A stretch of 64,000 nt of DNA from Candidatus Rhodoferax mariagerensis. GTDB lineage: Bacteria > Pseudomonadota > Gammaproteobacteria > Burkholderiales > Burkholderiaceae_C. Below, one piece after another: positions 20,774-29,356 of this stretch (positions within the stretch are counted from its first letter, which is position 1; each line of letters starts with the position of its first letter). The translations under genes were made by a program, and so were the position numbers. The notes under the pieces were generated by a model that ran no database searches, had not been told where the DNA came from, and was given only the letters and a program-made list of their open reading frames with translations. The stretch is from positions 1 to 64,000 of the forward strand of contig JADKAW010000005.1 of NCBI GenBank assembly GCA_016719055.1, written 5' to 3'.

Positions 20774-20911
20774 GGGTTAAAAATACGGCTAATGCCAACA
20801 AATTTTTCGGCAGTTAAACAATTCCAAGTTATTGAATTTATTGAATAATTTAAGTTTTCACAGATTAAAAATTGTTTAACTGAGGAGTTTTATTGGTCTG
20901 TTAAACAATGT
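20774..20911. promoter_or_regulatory. AT-rich spacer with three GTTAAACAAT motifs
   Basis: GTTAAACAATT (20813-20823) faces its complement AATTGTTTAAC (20870-20880), and GTTAAACAAT returns at 20900-20909. The strip is much richer in AT than the rest of the cassette and lies directly before res. It may hold a separate promoter and operator for the nuclease subunit, or mark a recombination seam. No transposase is associated with it. Confidence 0.45.
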
Positions 20912-22608
20912 TTATTCTTTGATGCGCCAGACAGCACCCGCACCACGGGGAGGTCCGTTTGGAGCTACTTCGATGAAAACCCCTTCCAAACCACGCAGCC
21001 GTAAAGCAGTGCGCAAATTTTTGACCTTGGTTTCTTTTTCCTTGTCTGACAGCACGGCGGGCAATTGATTGAGGACGAGCTGGCGTAGCTGGTCCCCTGT
21101 CGCTGGCCCAAGCTTTAGGCGCTTCAGGATGGTCCGTTTGCAATGATCGTCGTCAAAACCCTTGTTCAGCACGTATTGGTTTTGGGTATTGGTGACTTTG
21201 GCAACTACGGCAGAGACAAAGAAGTTGGGTTTGCGTCCCTCAATCAATCTGGCTTTGCGCAGCAGGTTGGCTTGCTCGTCGGCTACCTTGAGTTTCTTTT
21301 GCACTCGGTCTAGCCATACCACTTGCTCAATAGGCAAGTCCGTATGTTCCATGAGGCTGCGGCTATAGTTCTCGTCAATTTGCTGCCCGTAGATGTTGAA
21401 CACTGTCTCTGCCTGCGTGGAGCCTTCAAAGTCCGGCAACGGCAAGTAGCGCTTGCGCTGGCTGCGCACCATGTCACCAATGCCGTAGCCGCCTTTGTCT
21501 ATCATGCCAATATTGTTCATGGCCACGGCCAGCCAGGGGTTGCGGTACACACTGGGGGTGCGCTCGCCCGTGAAATAGTCTCCGGCTTGCCATCCACAAA
21601 ACCACCCAGATTGCTCAAGCGCAGTCGGCCCATGGTTTCCAGCACCACGATGCGCCCGGCCTGCTCATAGTCCTGGTGCGCGAGGCAGTTGTGCAGGCCT
21701 TCCAGAATGACTTTGGTGTCGTAGCGGGGCAGCTCAATGGCCAGCAGCTCGGTCGCTGGAAACAGCTTGATGTTGGGGTTGCGAATGTGTTGCCCCACCT
21801 CGGTGGTGGTCAACAGAAATGGGGGGCCAAAGTGTTTGGCAATGCGTTCATCGGGTACTTTCCAGGTCATCTCTGCCGTGCTGTTGGGCAACAGGCCCAC
21901 GCTTTGCGGTGTGCCCAGCAGCAGCAGGGCAGTGCGCGTCATGCCGCCGTGTAGCGTGATCTTGGCCTTGTCTAAAAACTCTTCGGTGCTCCAGTTCGCA
22001 ATGTCTGCAGCCCAGCGCTCCTGAGCGTGCTTGGCAGCAAATTTCTCGCGGGCTTTGGCAATGGCAGTGGGGTCCAGGTCTGCTAGCGTTGCGCGCACAA
22101 CCAGTTCGGCGCTCCAGTCTTGACCCGCAATCAGCTCCGTCAAAATGCCGCGCAGCCGGTCTGGGCGAAGTTCCACCAAGCTGTCGCCGTCTCGTTGCCA
22201 TGCCTTGTCATGGGCATGTACTGGCTGGCGGGGTGTATGGCGCGGCGCATGCACCAGCCAGACGACCGCGCCGGTATCGCTGGCCTGCAATACTTCAACG
22301 CTGAGCCCCATGGATGGCAGCCCCGGCGTTTTGCCCAAAATGCGGTGAATCACATTCTCTGGTGTGTAGTCAGCAAAATCTGCAATTCCCGTGACGGCCA
22401 GCGTCCTGTCCTGCACGCCAATAACAATGCAGCCGCCTTCCATATTGGCCAGCGCCGACACATAAGACACCAGGTCTTCACCCTTGCGGCCAGAAATGTT
22501 GGACTTCAGACTGGCCCATTCCTTCCATTCAACGCGCTCGTCTTCTTTGGGGAAGCGTTCCTTTAGAAAGGCTTGCAATTCTTTGGCTGTCATGCTGCTG
22601 CCCATCAC
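20912..22608 (-). pseudogene. AlbA_2/Schlafen-type putative DNA-binding protein, frameshifted
   Basis: The N-terminal part (22608 to about 21585) has the AlbA_2 pattern: DERVEWKEWASLKSNISGRK, DLVSYVSALANMEGGCIVIG, and GLPSMGLSVEVLQAS. The later part carries an HTH-containing C-terminus (WLDRVQKKLKVADEQANLLR). The frame breaks near 21579-21585, where KPE should be followed by DYFTGERTPSVYRNPW. One G appears missing in GGAG(G)AC. Restored length is about 565 residues. Its start overlaps the mod stop by 4 bp (ATGA), so it belongs to the restriction operon. The function of such proteins in restriction loci is not settled; a regulatory or DNA-binding role is an inference. Confidence 0.75.
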
Positions 22609-24518
22609 CGCGCCTTCACGTCATACGGAATGTGCTTGAAAGTCACATTCGCCAATTTCAACCGTGCGGCGCCCAGGCGGCAGGCTTCGCCGAAAACCAG
22701 TAGCGGGATCGACGCGGCTTCTGGCGTGGGTGTGTCGCTTGGGGCTTGGGCGGCACAGCGTGCTGCTGCGTGGCCCTCGCCAGGAGCCTGGACGGCAGTG
22801 CGTTCTGTTTCGTGTCCCCCGCCCGCTGCGCGGGCTCCTCCTTGACCTGCGCAGAACGCACGGCCGCCCAGGCTCCCAGATTCGGTTGGCTCGGCGGCAT
22901 CGGGGGCAGGGTGCCCCATAGCGTGAATTTTGGCGTGCAGCACAAGCAAGGCGTCGAGAACGGCTTGGGTGAGCACGTTGCCGCTGGCCGGGCGCTTGTC
23001 TTTGAGAATGCCGTTGAACAGCAGGTAAACCGCGAACGGTGGCGTTTTTATATGAGAAATAGGCTCTAAGCCCCCGTCTTCGTTGCGCTGATAGCTATCA
23101 AAAGTGAAGTGAGTTCCGAGGTAAGGCGTGCCGGATGTGGCGGCTGCAGAGTCCAGCGCAGTGCCGGTTTCCTGCTGCCAGACAAACGCCGCCAGGGTGG
23201 CAAAGCGCACGTCGGGGTGGATGTGGCCGCGTGCGTCAAACACCGGCGAGCCCAGCCGCATGAAGCGAAAACTGCCGCCATTCCAAACCTTCCCGCTTGA
23301 GAACAAAGTGTCAGTGCCGCCTGCACTTGGCCCCCATCCAACTGCTTTGCTGATGCCGCCCTGCTCACCGTCGATGACTTTTTGCAGGCGCGGCAGGCAG
23401 TGGGTGGCGGCGTGGTCGCCCATTTCGATGCCAATCCAGCGCCGGCCCATTTTGTGGGCAACGGCGGCGGTGGTGCCGGAGCCGAGGAAGCTGTCGAGGA
23501 CGAGGTCGTTGGGGTGGGTGGCAAGCTGCAAAACGCGTTGAATCAAGCCTTCTGGTTTGGGTGTCGCGAACGCTGCTTCTCCGCCCAAGGCAAGCACTTC
23601 CTTTTTTGCGTCTTGGTTATTGCCCACTTCGTCATTGCGCCAGATCGTGGTCGGAACCGTACCCGCTTGCACGGAGTCGATGAATTTTTTCAACCGTGGC
23701 CGTTCGTTTTCACCCTTGATTCCCCAAAATAATAATTTGGCAGCTTGATTCGCTTTGGTTGACTCCCGGTCATACGCCCATACGCGAGTGGGAGATGGCA
23801 GCACTTCCTTTCCGGTCGCGGGATTCACGATGGCGTAATAAAGATTGGGGCGCTCATCGCGGGTCTTGGCGCATGTGTAGTCGGCTGAAAGCCAGTCGCC
23901 GCGTGGATCTCCGTCCAGATTTTTAAAGTTGCCGAGTTGTTTGTTACTGCGCGGCAGGAGTGCTGGACGCCAGGCCTCGCTTCGCTTGGCAAAAACAATG
24001 ACGTGGTCGTGATTGATGCTGAGTTGGTGCGCGTCGTTTTGGGGAGAGAACTTCTTCTCCCACACCACATTCGCCACAAAATTTCCCCGCCCAAACACCT
24101 CATCCATCAGCACCTTGAGGTAATGTCCTTCGTTGTCGTCAATCGTGACCCAGATGCTGCCATCCTCGCGCAGCAGCTCTCGCAACAATTGCAGGCGCGG
24201 CAGCATCATGCTGAGCCACTGGGCGTGCTCCAGGTTGTCGTCGTAATGCTCAAACGCGCTGCGCGTGTTGTAAGGCGGGTCGATAAAGATGCATTTGACC
24301 TGGCCCCGGTAAAACGGCAGCAAGGCCTTCAGGGCTTCGAGGTTGTCGCCGTGAATCAACAAGTTGTCAAAGCCCTTTGTCGATTCGTTCCGAGCCACGG
24401 CCACCGGGCCAGGCAATGATGCCGAGGTGTGTACCGACACCGTCTCAAGTAACCGGTACGGCACCTGGGCTGCGGTTGTGAAAGCGCTTGCGCGGTTGAG
24501 CCAGTCAAGCGTGGGCAT
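22605..24518 (-). CDS. mod: Type III DNA methyltransferase Mod
   Basis: An N6-adenine methyltransferase of the beta class that both recognises the target and methylates it. The 637 residues have the catalytic DPPY in CIFIDPPYNTRSAFEHYDD and the SAM motif near the C-terminal part in LVLDSFLGSGTTAAVAHKMG, in the order expected for beta-class enzymes. The specificity part lies between. Residues after PDAAEPTESGSLGG are low-complexity and come from a palindromic repeat (22783-22876) before the normal ending LKLANVTFKHIPYDVKAR resumes. It begins 3 bp after the DUF493 stop on the same strand. Confidence 0.93.
   Translation of the reverse strand: MPTLDWLNRASAFTTAAQVPYRLLETVSVHTSASLPGPVAVARNESTKGFDNLLIHGDNLEALKALLPFYRGQVKCIFIDPPYNTRSAFEHYDDNLEHAQWLSMMLPRLQLLRELLREDGSIWVTIDDNEGHYLKVLMDEVFGRGNFVANVVWEKKFSPQNDAHQLSINHDHVIVFAKRSEAWRPALLPRSNKQLGNFKNLDGDPRGDWLSADYTCAKTRDERPNLYYAIVNPATGKEVLPSPTRVWAYDRESTKANQAAKLLFWGIKGENERPRLKKFIDSVQAGTVPTTIWRNDEVGNNQDAKKEVLALGGEAAFATPKPEGLIQRVLQLATHPNDLVLDSFLGSGTTAAVAHKMGRRWIGIEMGDHAATHCLPRLQKVIDGEQGGISKAVGWGPSAGGTDTLFSSGKVWNGGSFRFMRLGSPVFDARGHIHPDVRFATLAAFVWQQETGTALDSAAATSGTPYLGTHFTFDSYQRNEDGGLEPISHIKTPPFAVYLLFNGILKDKRPASGNVLTQAVLDALLVLHAKIHAMGHPAPDAAEPTESGSLGGRAFCAGQGGARAAGGGHETERTAVQAPGEGHAAARCAAQAPSDTPTPEAASIPLLVFGEACRLGAARLKLANVTFKHIPYDVKAR
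22783..22876. repeat. Long palindromic repeat inside the 3' part of mod
   Basis: GGAGCCTGGACGGCAGTGCG (continuing TTCTG) pairs with GCACGGCCGCCCAGGCTCC (preceded by CAGAAC), with three mismatches over 25 bp. The centre contains its own hairpin, GCCCGC-TGC-GCGGGC. It is read in frame and adds a Gly/Ala-rich stretch to Mod. It is unrelated in sequence to the GAATTGGGGTC family in lipB. Confidence 0.8.
23053..23103. repeat. Interspersed repeat copy within mod
   Basis: GAGAAATAGGCTCTAAGCCC, then TGCGCTGATAGCTATCAAAA, matches the block order of the repeat at 51062 (AAATAGGCCTGTAGCCC, then GCGCTGCCAGCTATCAA). It is translated, on the minus strand, as DSYQRNEDGGLEPISHI in Mod without disturbing the frame. 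Confidence 0.55.
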
Positions 24519-24521
24519 GGT

Positions 24522-24806
24522 TTACAGCACCACCTTGACCATCGGGTGCGTGGACAGCGTGCGGTACAACTCGTCGAGCTGCGCGCGGCTGGTGGCGTTG
24601 ACGGTCAGGGTAACGCCCAGGTAGTTGCCGCCTTTGCTTTCACGCAGCTCAATCGTGCTGGCGTCAAATGTGGGGTCAAATTGCAGGGCGATATGGGTGA
24701 GTGCGGACACCAGTCCATCAACCTTGCGTCCCATCACCTTGATCGGGAAAGCGCAAGGGTAGATGATCAATGAGCTCTGGTCTGGGGTGCTGTTGTCGCT
24801 GGACAT
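24522..24806 (-). CDS. ybeD: DUF493 (YbeD) family protein
   Basis: A 94-residue protein with the YbeD-like ACT-resembling fold pattern: YPCAFPIKVMGRKVDGLV, STIELRESKGGNYLGVTLTV, and the ending YRTLSTHPMVKVVL. The ATG at 24804-24806 is chosen because the longer frame to 25076 adds a residue tail unlike the family and runs into the atpI promoter region. In enterobacteria and many betaproteobacteria this gene sits directly upstream of lipB. Here the type III restriction cassette stands between them. The function is unknown; a regulatory role has been suggested for the family. Confidence 0.88.
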   Translation of the reverse strand: MSSDNSTPDQSSLIIYPCAFPIKVMGRKVDGLVSALTHIALQFDPTFDASTIELRESKGGNYLGVTLTVNATSRAQLDELYRTLSTHPMVKVVL

Positions 24807-24882
24807 ACGGGTCCGAAAGTTGGGTTGCGTCAAGCCTTGGCGCGGTGGGCGGACATTATCGCTGTCCACTGCGCGGCCTCGT

Positions 24883-24908
24883 TTGGCACCCGGTTCAGCC
24901 CCTATAAT
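24883..24908 (+). promoter_or_regulatory. Candidate promoter of the ATP synthase operon
   Basis: A perfect TATAAT (24903-24908) lies 47 bp before the atpI start, preceded by TTGGCA (24883-24888). The 14-base spacing is shorter than optimal, so the -35 assignment is uncertain. The DUF493 gene diverges from here. Confidence 0.45.
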
Positions 24909-24955
24909 CCGAAGCTTTCCAACAGCCCTAGCGTGTAACCTGCGTGTAATTTGAG

Positions 24956-25444
24956 ATGCCGATAATTGCGCCGTTTGAAGACGTTGATGCCCTGGAAGCT
25001 GAAAAGCAGTCCTACAAGCGGCTGACAAAACAAGAAGCGCAAACGCTGCGAGAGCAGCAACCTTCCACTTCGCCATGGCGTGTGATTGGATTGCAGCTGA
25101 TGGTGGGCGTGGCGGTGACTTTGTTGGCTTGGGCCTTCACACAGAAGATGTCGGTGGCTTGGTCAGCGGCCTACGGCGCTCTGGCGGTGGTTGTCCCCGC
25201 AGCGTTGTTTGCTCGGGGTTTGATGAGTCAGTTCTCGTCTTTTAATGCCATGACCGCAGGGTTTGGCTTTTTTGTATGGGAAGCGGTCAAGATTGGCGTC
25301 AGTGTCGCAATGCTTTTTGTGGCACCAAAGATGGTTACAGATCTGAATTGGTTGGCGCTGCTGATCAGTCTGGTTGTGACAATGAAGGTTTATTGGGTGG
25401 CGCTGTTGATGCGCCCAAAACGAAAACAGATGAATAAGAGCTAA
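24956..25444 (+). CDS. atpI: ATP synthase accessory protein AtpI
   Basis: A 162-residue protein with a soluble N-terminus (RLTKQEAQTLREQQ) and four predicted TM segments (starting IGLQLMVGVAVTLLAWAF and AAYGALAVVVPAALFARGL). The family helps assemble the c-ring and is the usual first gene of atp operons. It ends 2 bp before atpB. The pattern is clear although the family is poorly conserved. Confidence 0.85.
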   Translation: MPIIAPFEDVDALEAEKQSYKRLTKQEAQTLREQQPSTSPWRVIGLQLMVGVAVTLLAWAFTQKMSVAWSAAYGALAVVVPAALFARGLMSQFSSFNAMTAGFGFFVWEAVKIGVSVAMLFVAPKMVTDLNWLALLISLVVTMKVYWVALLMRPKRKQMNKS

Positions 25445-25446
25445 CA

Positions 25447-26343
25447 ATGTCCACAGAAGCGATGACCGAACATGCCGGCCCCTCAGCCAGTGACTATATT
25501 GTTCACCACCTGACCCACTGGCAAAACAAGCCCCAGACCGAAATTGTTGATTTTTCGGTTTTCAACATTGATTCCCTGTTTTTCTCGATCGCCTTGGGTT
25601 TGCTGGGCAGTTTTTTCCTCTGGAAGGCCGCCAGTAGAGCCACAGCAGGTGTTCCGGGCCGGTTCCAGGCGGCAGTTGAAATTTTGATGGAAATGGTTGA
25701 TGGTCAGGCCAAATCAATCGTTCACAACGCCACCAGCCGCAAGTTGGTGGCCCCGTTGGCGCTGACCGTGTTCGTCTGGATTTTTCTGATGAATGCCATG
25801 GACCTGTTGCCGCTTGATCTGCTGCCCAAAATCTGGGAAGGCATTTACGGTTCGATGGGACACGATCCGCACCATGCCTATCTGCGGGTGGTGCCCACAG
25901 CAGACTTGTCTATCACCATGGGGTTGTCAGTGTCGGTACTGTTCATCTGTTTGTTCTACAACATGAAGATCAAGGGTTTGGGGGGTTGGGCGCACGAGTT
26001 GGTGTCGGCACCCTTTGGCACCAGCAAAAACCCGATCTTTGCCATCATTTTGGGTGTGGTCAACGTGGCTGAGCAGTTGATTTCATTCACCGCCAAGACG
26101 GTGTCGCACGGTATGCGACTGTTTGGCAACATGTATGCAGGCGAGTTGGTGTTCATGCTGATTGCTTTGCTGGGAGGCTCATGGGCTTTCTCCGCAGAGC
26201 CCGGTAGCCTGATGCTGCTGCTTTTGCATGTCGTAGCTGGATGGGCGTGGGCCGTGTTCCACATCATCATCATCTTGCTGCAGGCCTTTGTGTTCATGAT
26301 GTTGACCTTGGTCTACATCGGGCAATCGCATGATGCACATTAA
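25447..26343 (+). CDS. atpB: F1Fo ATP synthase subunit a
   Basis: The proton-channel subunit of the Fo sector, 298 residues with multiple TM helices. The essential arginine lies in VSHGMRLFGNMYAGELVFML, and the C-terminal helix (LQAFVFMMLTLVYIGQSHD) carries the conserved Gln/Tyr region. It has the longer betaproteobacterial N-terminus (DYIVHHLTHWQNKP). It lies second in the operon. Confidence 0.97.
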   Translation: MSTEAMTEHAGPSASDYIVHHLTHWQNKPQTEIVDFSVFNIDSLFFSIALGLLGSFFLWKAASRATAGVPGRFQAAVEILMEMVDGQAKSIVHNATSRKLVAPLALTVFVWIFLMNAMDLLPLDLLPKIWEGIYGSMGHDPHHAYLRVVPTADLSITMGLSVSVLFICLFYNMKIKGLGGWAHELVSAPFGTSKNPIFAIILGVVNVAEQLISFTAKTVSHGMRLFGNMYAGELVFMLIALLGGSWAFSAEPGSLMLLLLHVVAGWAWAVFHIIIILLQAFVFMMLTLVYIGQSHDAH

Positions 26344-26407
26344 TCCTGTGCTCTGATTTTCGGTTTGGGTTTTGTTTCTTGTTTTTTAGTTCATTTAGGA
26401 GTCAATC

Positions 26408-26671
26408 ATGGAAGTTATTAGTTTTGCTGCTCTGGCTGCTGGTCTGATTATTGGTTTGGGCGCATTGGGTGCTTGTATCGGTATCGGCATCATGGGTAGC
26501 AAATACCTTGAAGCAGCTGCCCGTCAGCCAGAACTCATGGGTGAACTGCAAACCAAGATGTTCGTGTTGGCGGGCCTGATTGACGCGGCCTTCATTATCG
26601 GCACCGGTATCGCCTTGTGGTTTGCCACTGCCAACCCGTTCCTGGCTCAAATCGCACGTTTGGTCAAGTAA
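26408..26671 (+). CDS. atpE: F1Fo ATP synthase subunit c
   Basis: The 87-residue hairpin proteolipid that forms the rotor ring. The first helix has the glycine-rich GLGALGACIGIGIMGSK. The polar loop is ARQPELMGE. The ion-binding carboxylate is the Asp in LAGLIDAAFIIGTG, with a proton-type environment and no sodium-binding signature. AGGAG lies just before the ATG. Confidence 0.97.
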   Translation: MEVISFAALAAGLIIGLGALGACIGIGIMGSKYLEAAARQPELMGELQTKMFVLAGLIDAAFIIGTGIALWFATANPFLAQIARLVK

Positions 26672-26707
26672 GCCTTTCCTGCAACACCTTGTTGAAGGAG
26701 ACTTACT

Positions 26708-27178
26708 GTGAGCATTAATGGAACACTGTTAGCGCAAGCTATCGTTTTCGCATTGCTGGTGCTGTTCACGATGAAATTCGTGTGGCCGCCCATTGCAGCT
26801 GCGTTGGACGAGCGCGCCAGCAAAATCGCCGATGGCCTGGCGGCTGCCGACAAAGCCAAGTCCGAGCTCTCCAGCGCCAACAAGCGTGTGGAAGCCGAGC
26901 TGGCCCAGTCTCGCACCGAGACCACTGCGCGCCTGGCTGATGCCGAGCGTCGTGGACAAGCTATCGTGGAAGAAGCCAAGTCAAAAGCAACCGAGGAAGG
27001 CAACAAGATCATTGCTGCCGCCAAGGTTGAAGCAGAACAGCAAACCGTCAAGGCACGTGAGGCGTTGCGCGAGCAGGTCGCAGCGTTGGCGGTCAAGGGT
27101 GCAGAGCAGATTCTCCAGAAGGAAGTCAATGCTGCCGTCCATGCTGATTTGCTGGGCCGTTTGAAGACCGAGCTGTAA
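26708..27178 (+). CDS. atpF: F1Fo ATP synthase subunit b
   Basis: A 156-residue peripheral-stalk protein: one N-terminal TM helix (LLAQAIVFALLVLFTMKFVW) followed by a long charged coiled coil (LAAADKAKSELSSANKRVEA and onward). Length is standard. A GTG start follows AAGGAG. Confidence 0.96.
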   Translation: MSINGTLLAQAIVFALLVLFTMKFVWPPIAAALDERASKIADGLAAADKAKSELSSANKRVEAELAQSRTETTARLADAERRGQAIVEEAKSKATEEGNKIIAAAKVEAEQQTVKAREALREQVAALAVKGAEQILQKEVNAAVHADLLGRLKTEL

Positions 27179-27187
27179 GAGGGCATC

Positions 27188-27721
27188 ATGGCTGAACTTG
27201 CCACCATTGCCCGCCCTTACGCTGAAGCCTTGTTCAAGGCTACCTCATCCGACCTGAATGCTGCGGCTGTCTGGGTTGAAGCCCTTCAGGCAATCGCCAG
27301 CAACGCACAGTTGCAGCAATTTGCCGGCAACCCCAACGTCACCAATGCGCAAGTATTTGATGTGATCGTCGGTGCGGCCAGCAAAGTTGTCCTGCCAGAG
27401 ATGGCCAGGAACTTTTTGCGCACCGTGATCGAGAACGGTCGCCTGGGTGCTTTGCCCGAAATTGCCGAGCAGTTTCGTGTTTTGAAGAACGCCCAGGGAG
27501 GCACTGCTGACGCGGTGGTTTACAGCGCGTTTGCAATCGACAGTGCGGCGTTGGCTGATCTGGCCGCCACGCTTGAAAAGCGCTTCGCACGCAAACTCAA
27601 TGTGTCGGTGCAACTGCAACCTGAACTCATTGGTGGCATTCGTGTGGTGGTGGGTGACGAGGTTCTTGACACGTCTGTCAAAGCCCGTCTGGAACAAATG
27701 AAAATGGCTTTGACCGCTTGA
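27188..27721 (+). CDS. atpH: F1Fo ATP synthase subunit delta
   Basis: A 177-residue protein connecting the stalk to the F1 head. Diagnostic segments are TIARPYAEALFKATSS at the start and LIGGIRVVVGDEVLDTSVKA near the end. It lies between atpF and atpA as in proteobacterial operons. Confidence 0.96.
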   Translation: MAELATIARPYAEALFKATSSDLNAAAVWVEALQAIASNAQLQQFAGNPNVTNAQVFDVIVGAASKVVLPEMARNFLRTVIENGRLGALPEIAEQFRVLKNAQGGTADAVVYSAFAIDSAALADLAATLEKRFARKLNVSVQLQPELIGGIRVVVGDEVLDTSVKARLEQMKMALTA

Positions 27722-27773
27722 GGCGCAAGCCCCAGGTTGGCACAGGCCCCATTAACGAAAGAAGGAAAGAGTC

Positions 27774-29327
27774 ATGCAACTCAATCCAGCAGAAATTTCT
27801 GAACTGATCAAGAGCCGCATTGAGGGCTTGTCTGCCAGCGCCGACATCCGCAATCAAGGCACCGTGGTTTCAGTTACGGACGGTATCGTACGGATTCACG
27901 GCTTGTCGGACGTGATGCAAGGCGAAATGCTTGAATTCCCAGCCGATGCAGATGGCCAACCCAGCTACGGTTTGGCGCTGAATCTGGAGCGCGACTCGGT
28001 TGGCTCCGTGATTTTGGGGTCTTATGAGCACATCTCGGAAGGCGACACGGTCAAATGCACCGGACGTATTCTGGAAGTGCCCGTAGGCCCAGAGCTCAAA
28101 GGCCGCGTGGTCAATGCCCTGGGTCAGCCCATTGACGGCAAAGGCCCGATCAATGCCAAGATGACCGATGTGATCGAAAAAGTGGCACCGGGCGTGATTG
28201 CGCGGCAATCAGTGAGCCAGCCCATGGCAACCGGTCTGAAGTCCATCGACTCCATGGTGCCCGTGGGCCGTGGCCAGCGCGAGCTGATCATTGGCGACCG
28301 CCAAACCGGCAAGACGGCAGTGGCCATTGACGCCATCATCAACCAAAAAGGTCAGGACATGACCTGCGTTTATGTCGCCATTGGCCAAAAGGCCTCCAGC
28401 GTCAAAAACGTGGTGCGCGCCCTTGAGCAAGCGGGTGCCATGGCCTACACCATTGTGGTGGCTGCTACCGCTTCTGAATCCGCTGCCATGCAGTATGTGG
28501 CGGCTTACTCCGGTTGCACCATGGGCGAGTATTTCCGTGACCGTGGCGAAGACGCGCTGATCGTTTATGACGACTTGTCCAAGCAGGCGGTGGCCTATCG
28601 TCAGGTATCACTGTTGCTGCGTCGCCCGCCAGGTCGTGAAGCTTACCCGGGCGACGTGTTTTATCTGCACAGCCGTCTGTTGGAGCGTGCCGCGCGCGTT
28701 AACGAAAAGTATGTCGAAGATTTCACCAAAGGAGCCGTAAAAGGCAAGACCGGTTCACTGACGGCATTGCCGATCATTGAAACCCAGGCCGGTGACGTGT
28801 CGGCTTTTGTGCCGACCAACGTGATCTCGATCACCGATGGTCAGATATTCCTGGAAACCTCGTTGTTCAACGCGGGTGTTCGCCCCGCGATCAACGCCGG
28901 TATTTCGGTGTCTCGGGTCGGTGGTGCTGCACAAACCAAGCTGATCAAGAACCTGTCCGGCGGTATCCGTACCGACTTGGCCCAATACCGAGAGTTGGCA
29001 GCGTTCGCCCAGTTTGCCTCCGATCTGGACGAAGCCACCCGCAAGCAGCTTGACCGTGGAGCACGTGTGACCGAGTTGCTCAAACAGGCCCAATATAGTC
29101 CGTTGCCCATCTCGCTGATGGGTGCAACGTTGTTTGCGGTGAATAAGGGTTTCCTGGACGACATCGCCATCCCCAAGGTGCTGGCGTTTGAGCACGGGTT
29201 GCATGGTTTCCTGAAAGACAAGTACGCCGCATTGCTGTCCAAGCTCGAAGCTGACAGAGCCATGGACAAAGACGCTGAGGCCGAGTTGAACACCGCTGTA
29301 GCTGCCTTCAAGAAGTCTTTTGCCTAA
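27774..29327 (+). CDS. atpA: F1Fo ATP synthase subunit alpha
   Basis: A 517-residue regulatory nucleotide-binding subunit of F1. It has the P-loop GDRQTGKTAVAIDAI, the signature IYDDLSKQA-like VYDDLSKQAVAYRQVSLLLR, and PAINAGISVSRVGGAAQ. Full length and uninterrupted. Confidence 0.98.
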   Translation: MQLNPAEISELIKSRIEGLSASADIRNQGTVVSVTDGIVRIHGLSDVMQGEMLEFPADADGQPSYGLALNLERDSVGSVILGSYEHISEGDTVKCTGRILEVPVGPELKGRVVNALGQPIDGKGPINAKMTDVIEKVAPGVIARQSVSQPMATGLKSIDSMVPVGRGQRELIIGDRQTGKTAVAIDAIINQKGQDMTCVYVAIGQKASSVKNVVRALEQAGAMAYTIVVAATASESAAMQYVAAYSGCTMGEYFRDRGEDALIVYDDLSKQAVAYRQVSLLLRRPPGREAYPGDVFYLHSRLLERAARVNEKYVEDFTKGAVKGKTGSLTALPIIETQAGDVSAFVPTNVISITDGQIFLETSLFNAGVRPAINAGISVSRVGGAAQTKLIKNLSGGIRTDLAQYRELAAFAQFASDLDEATRKQLDRGARVTELLKQAQYSPLPISLMGATLFAVNKGFLDDIAIPKVLAFEHGLHGFLKDKYAALLSKLEADRAMDKDAEAELNTAVAAFKKSFA

Positions 29328-29356
29328 GGTCACCTTACAACAACAAGGATACTGAT

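Noticed and set aside
24807..25076. N-terminal extension of the DUF493 gene to 25076
   Set aside because: The extra 90 residues do not fit the family and run through the atp promoter and the start of atpI.
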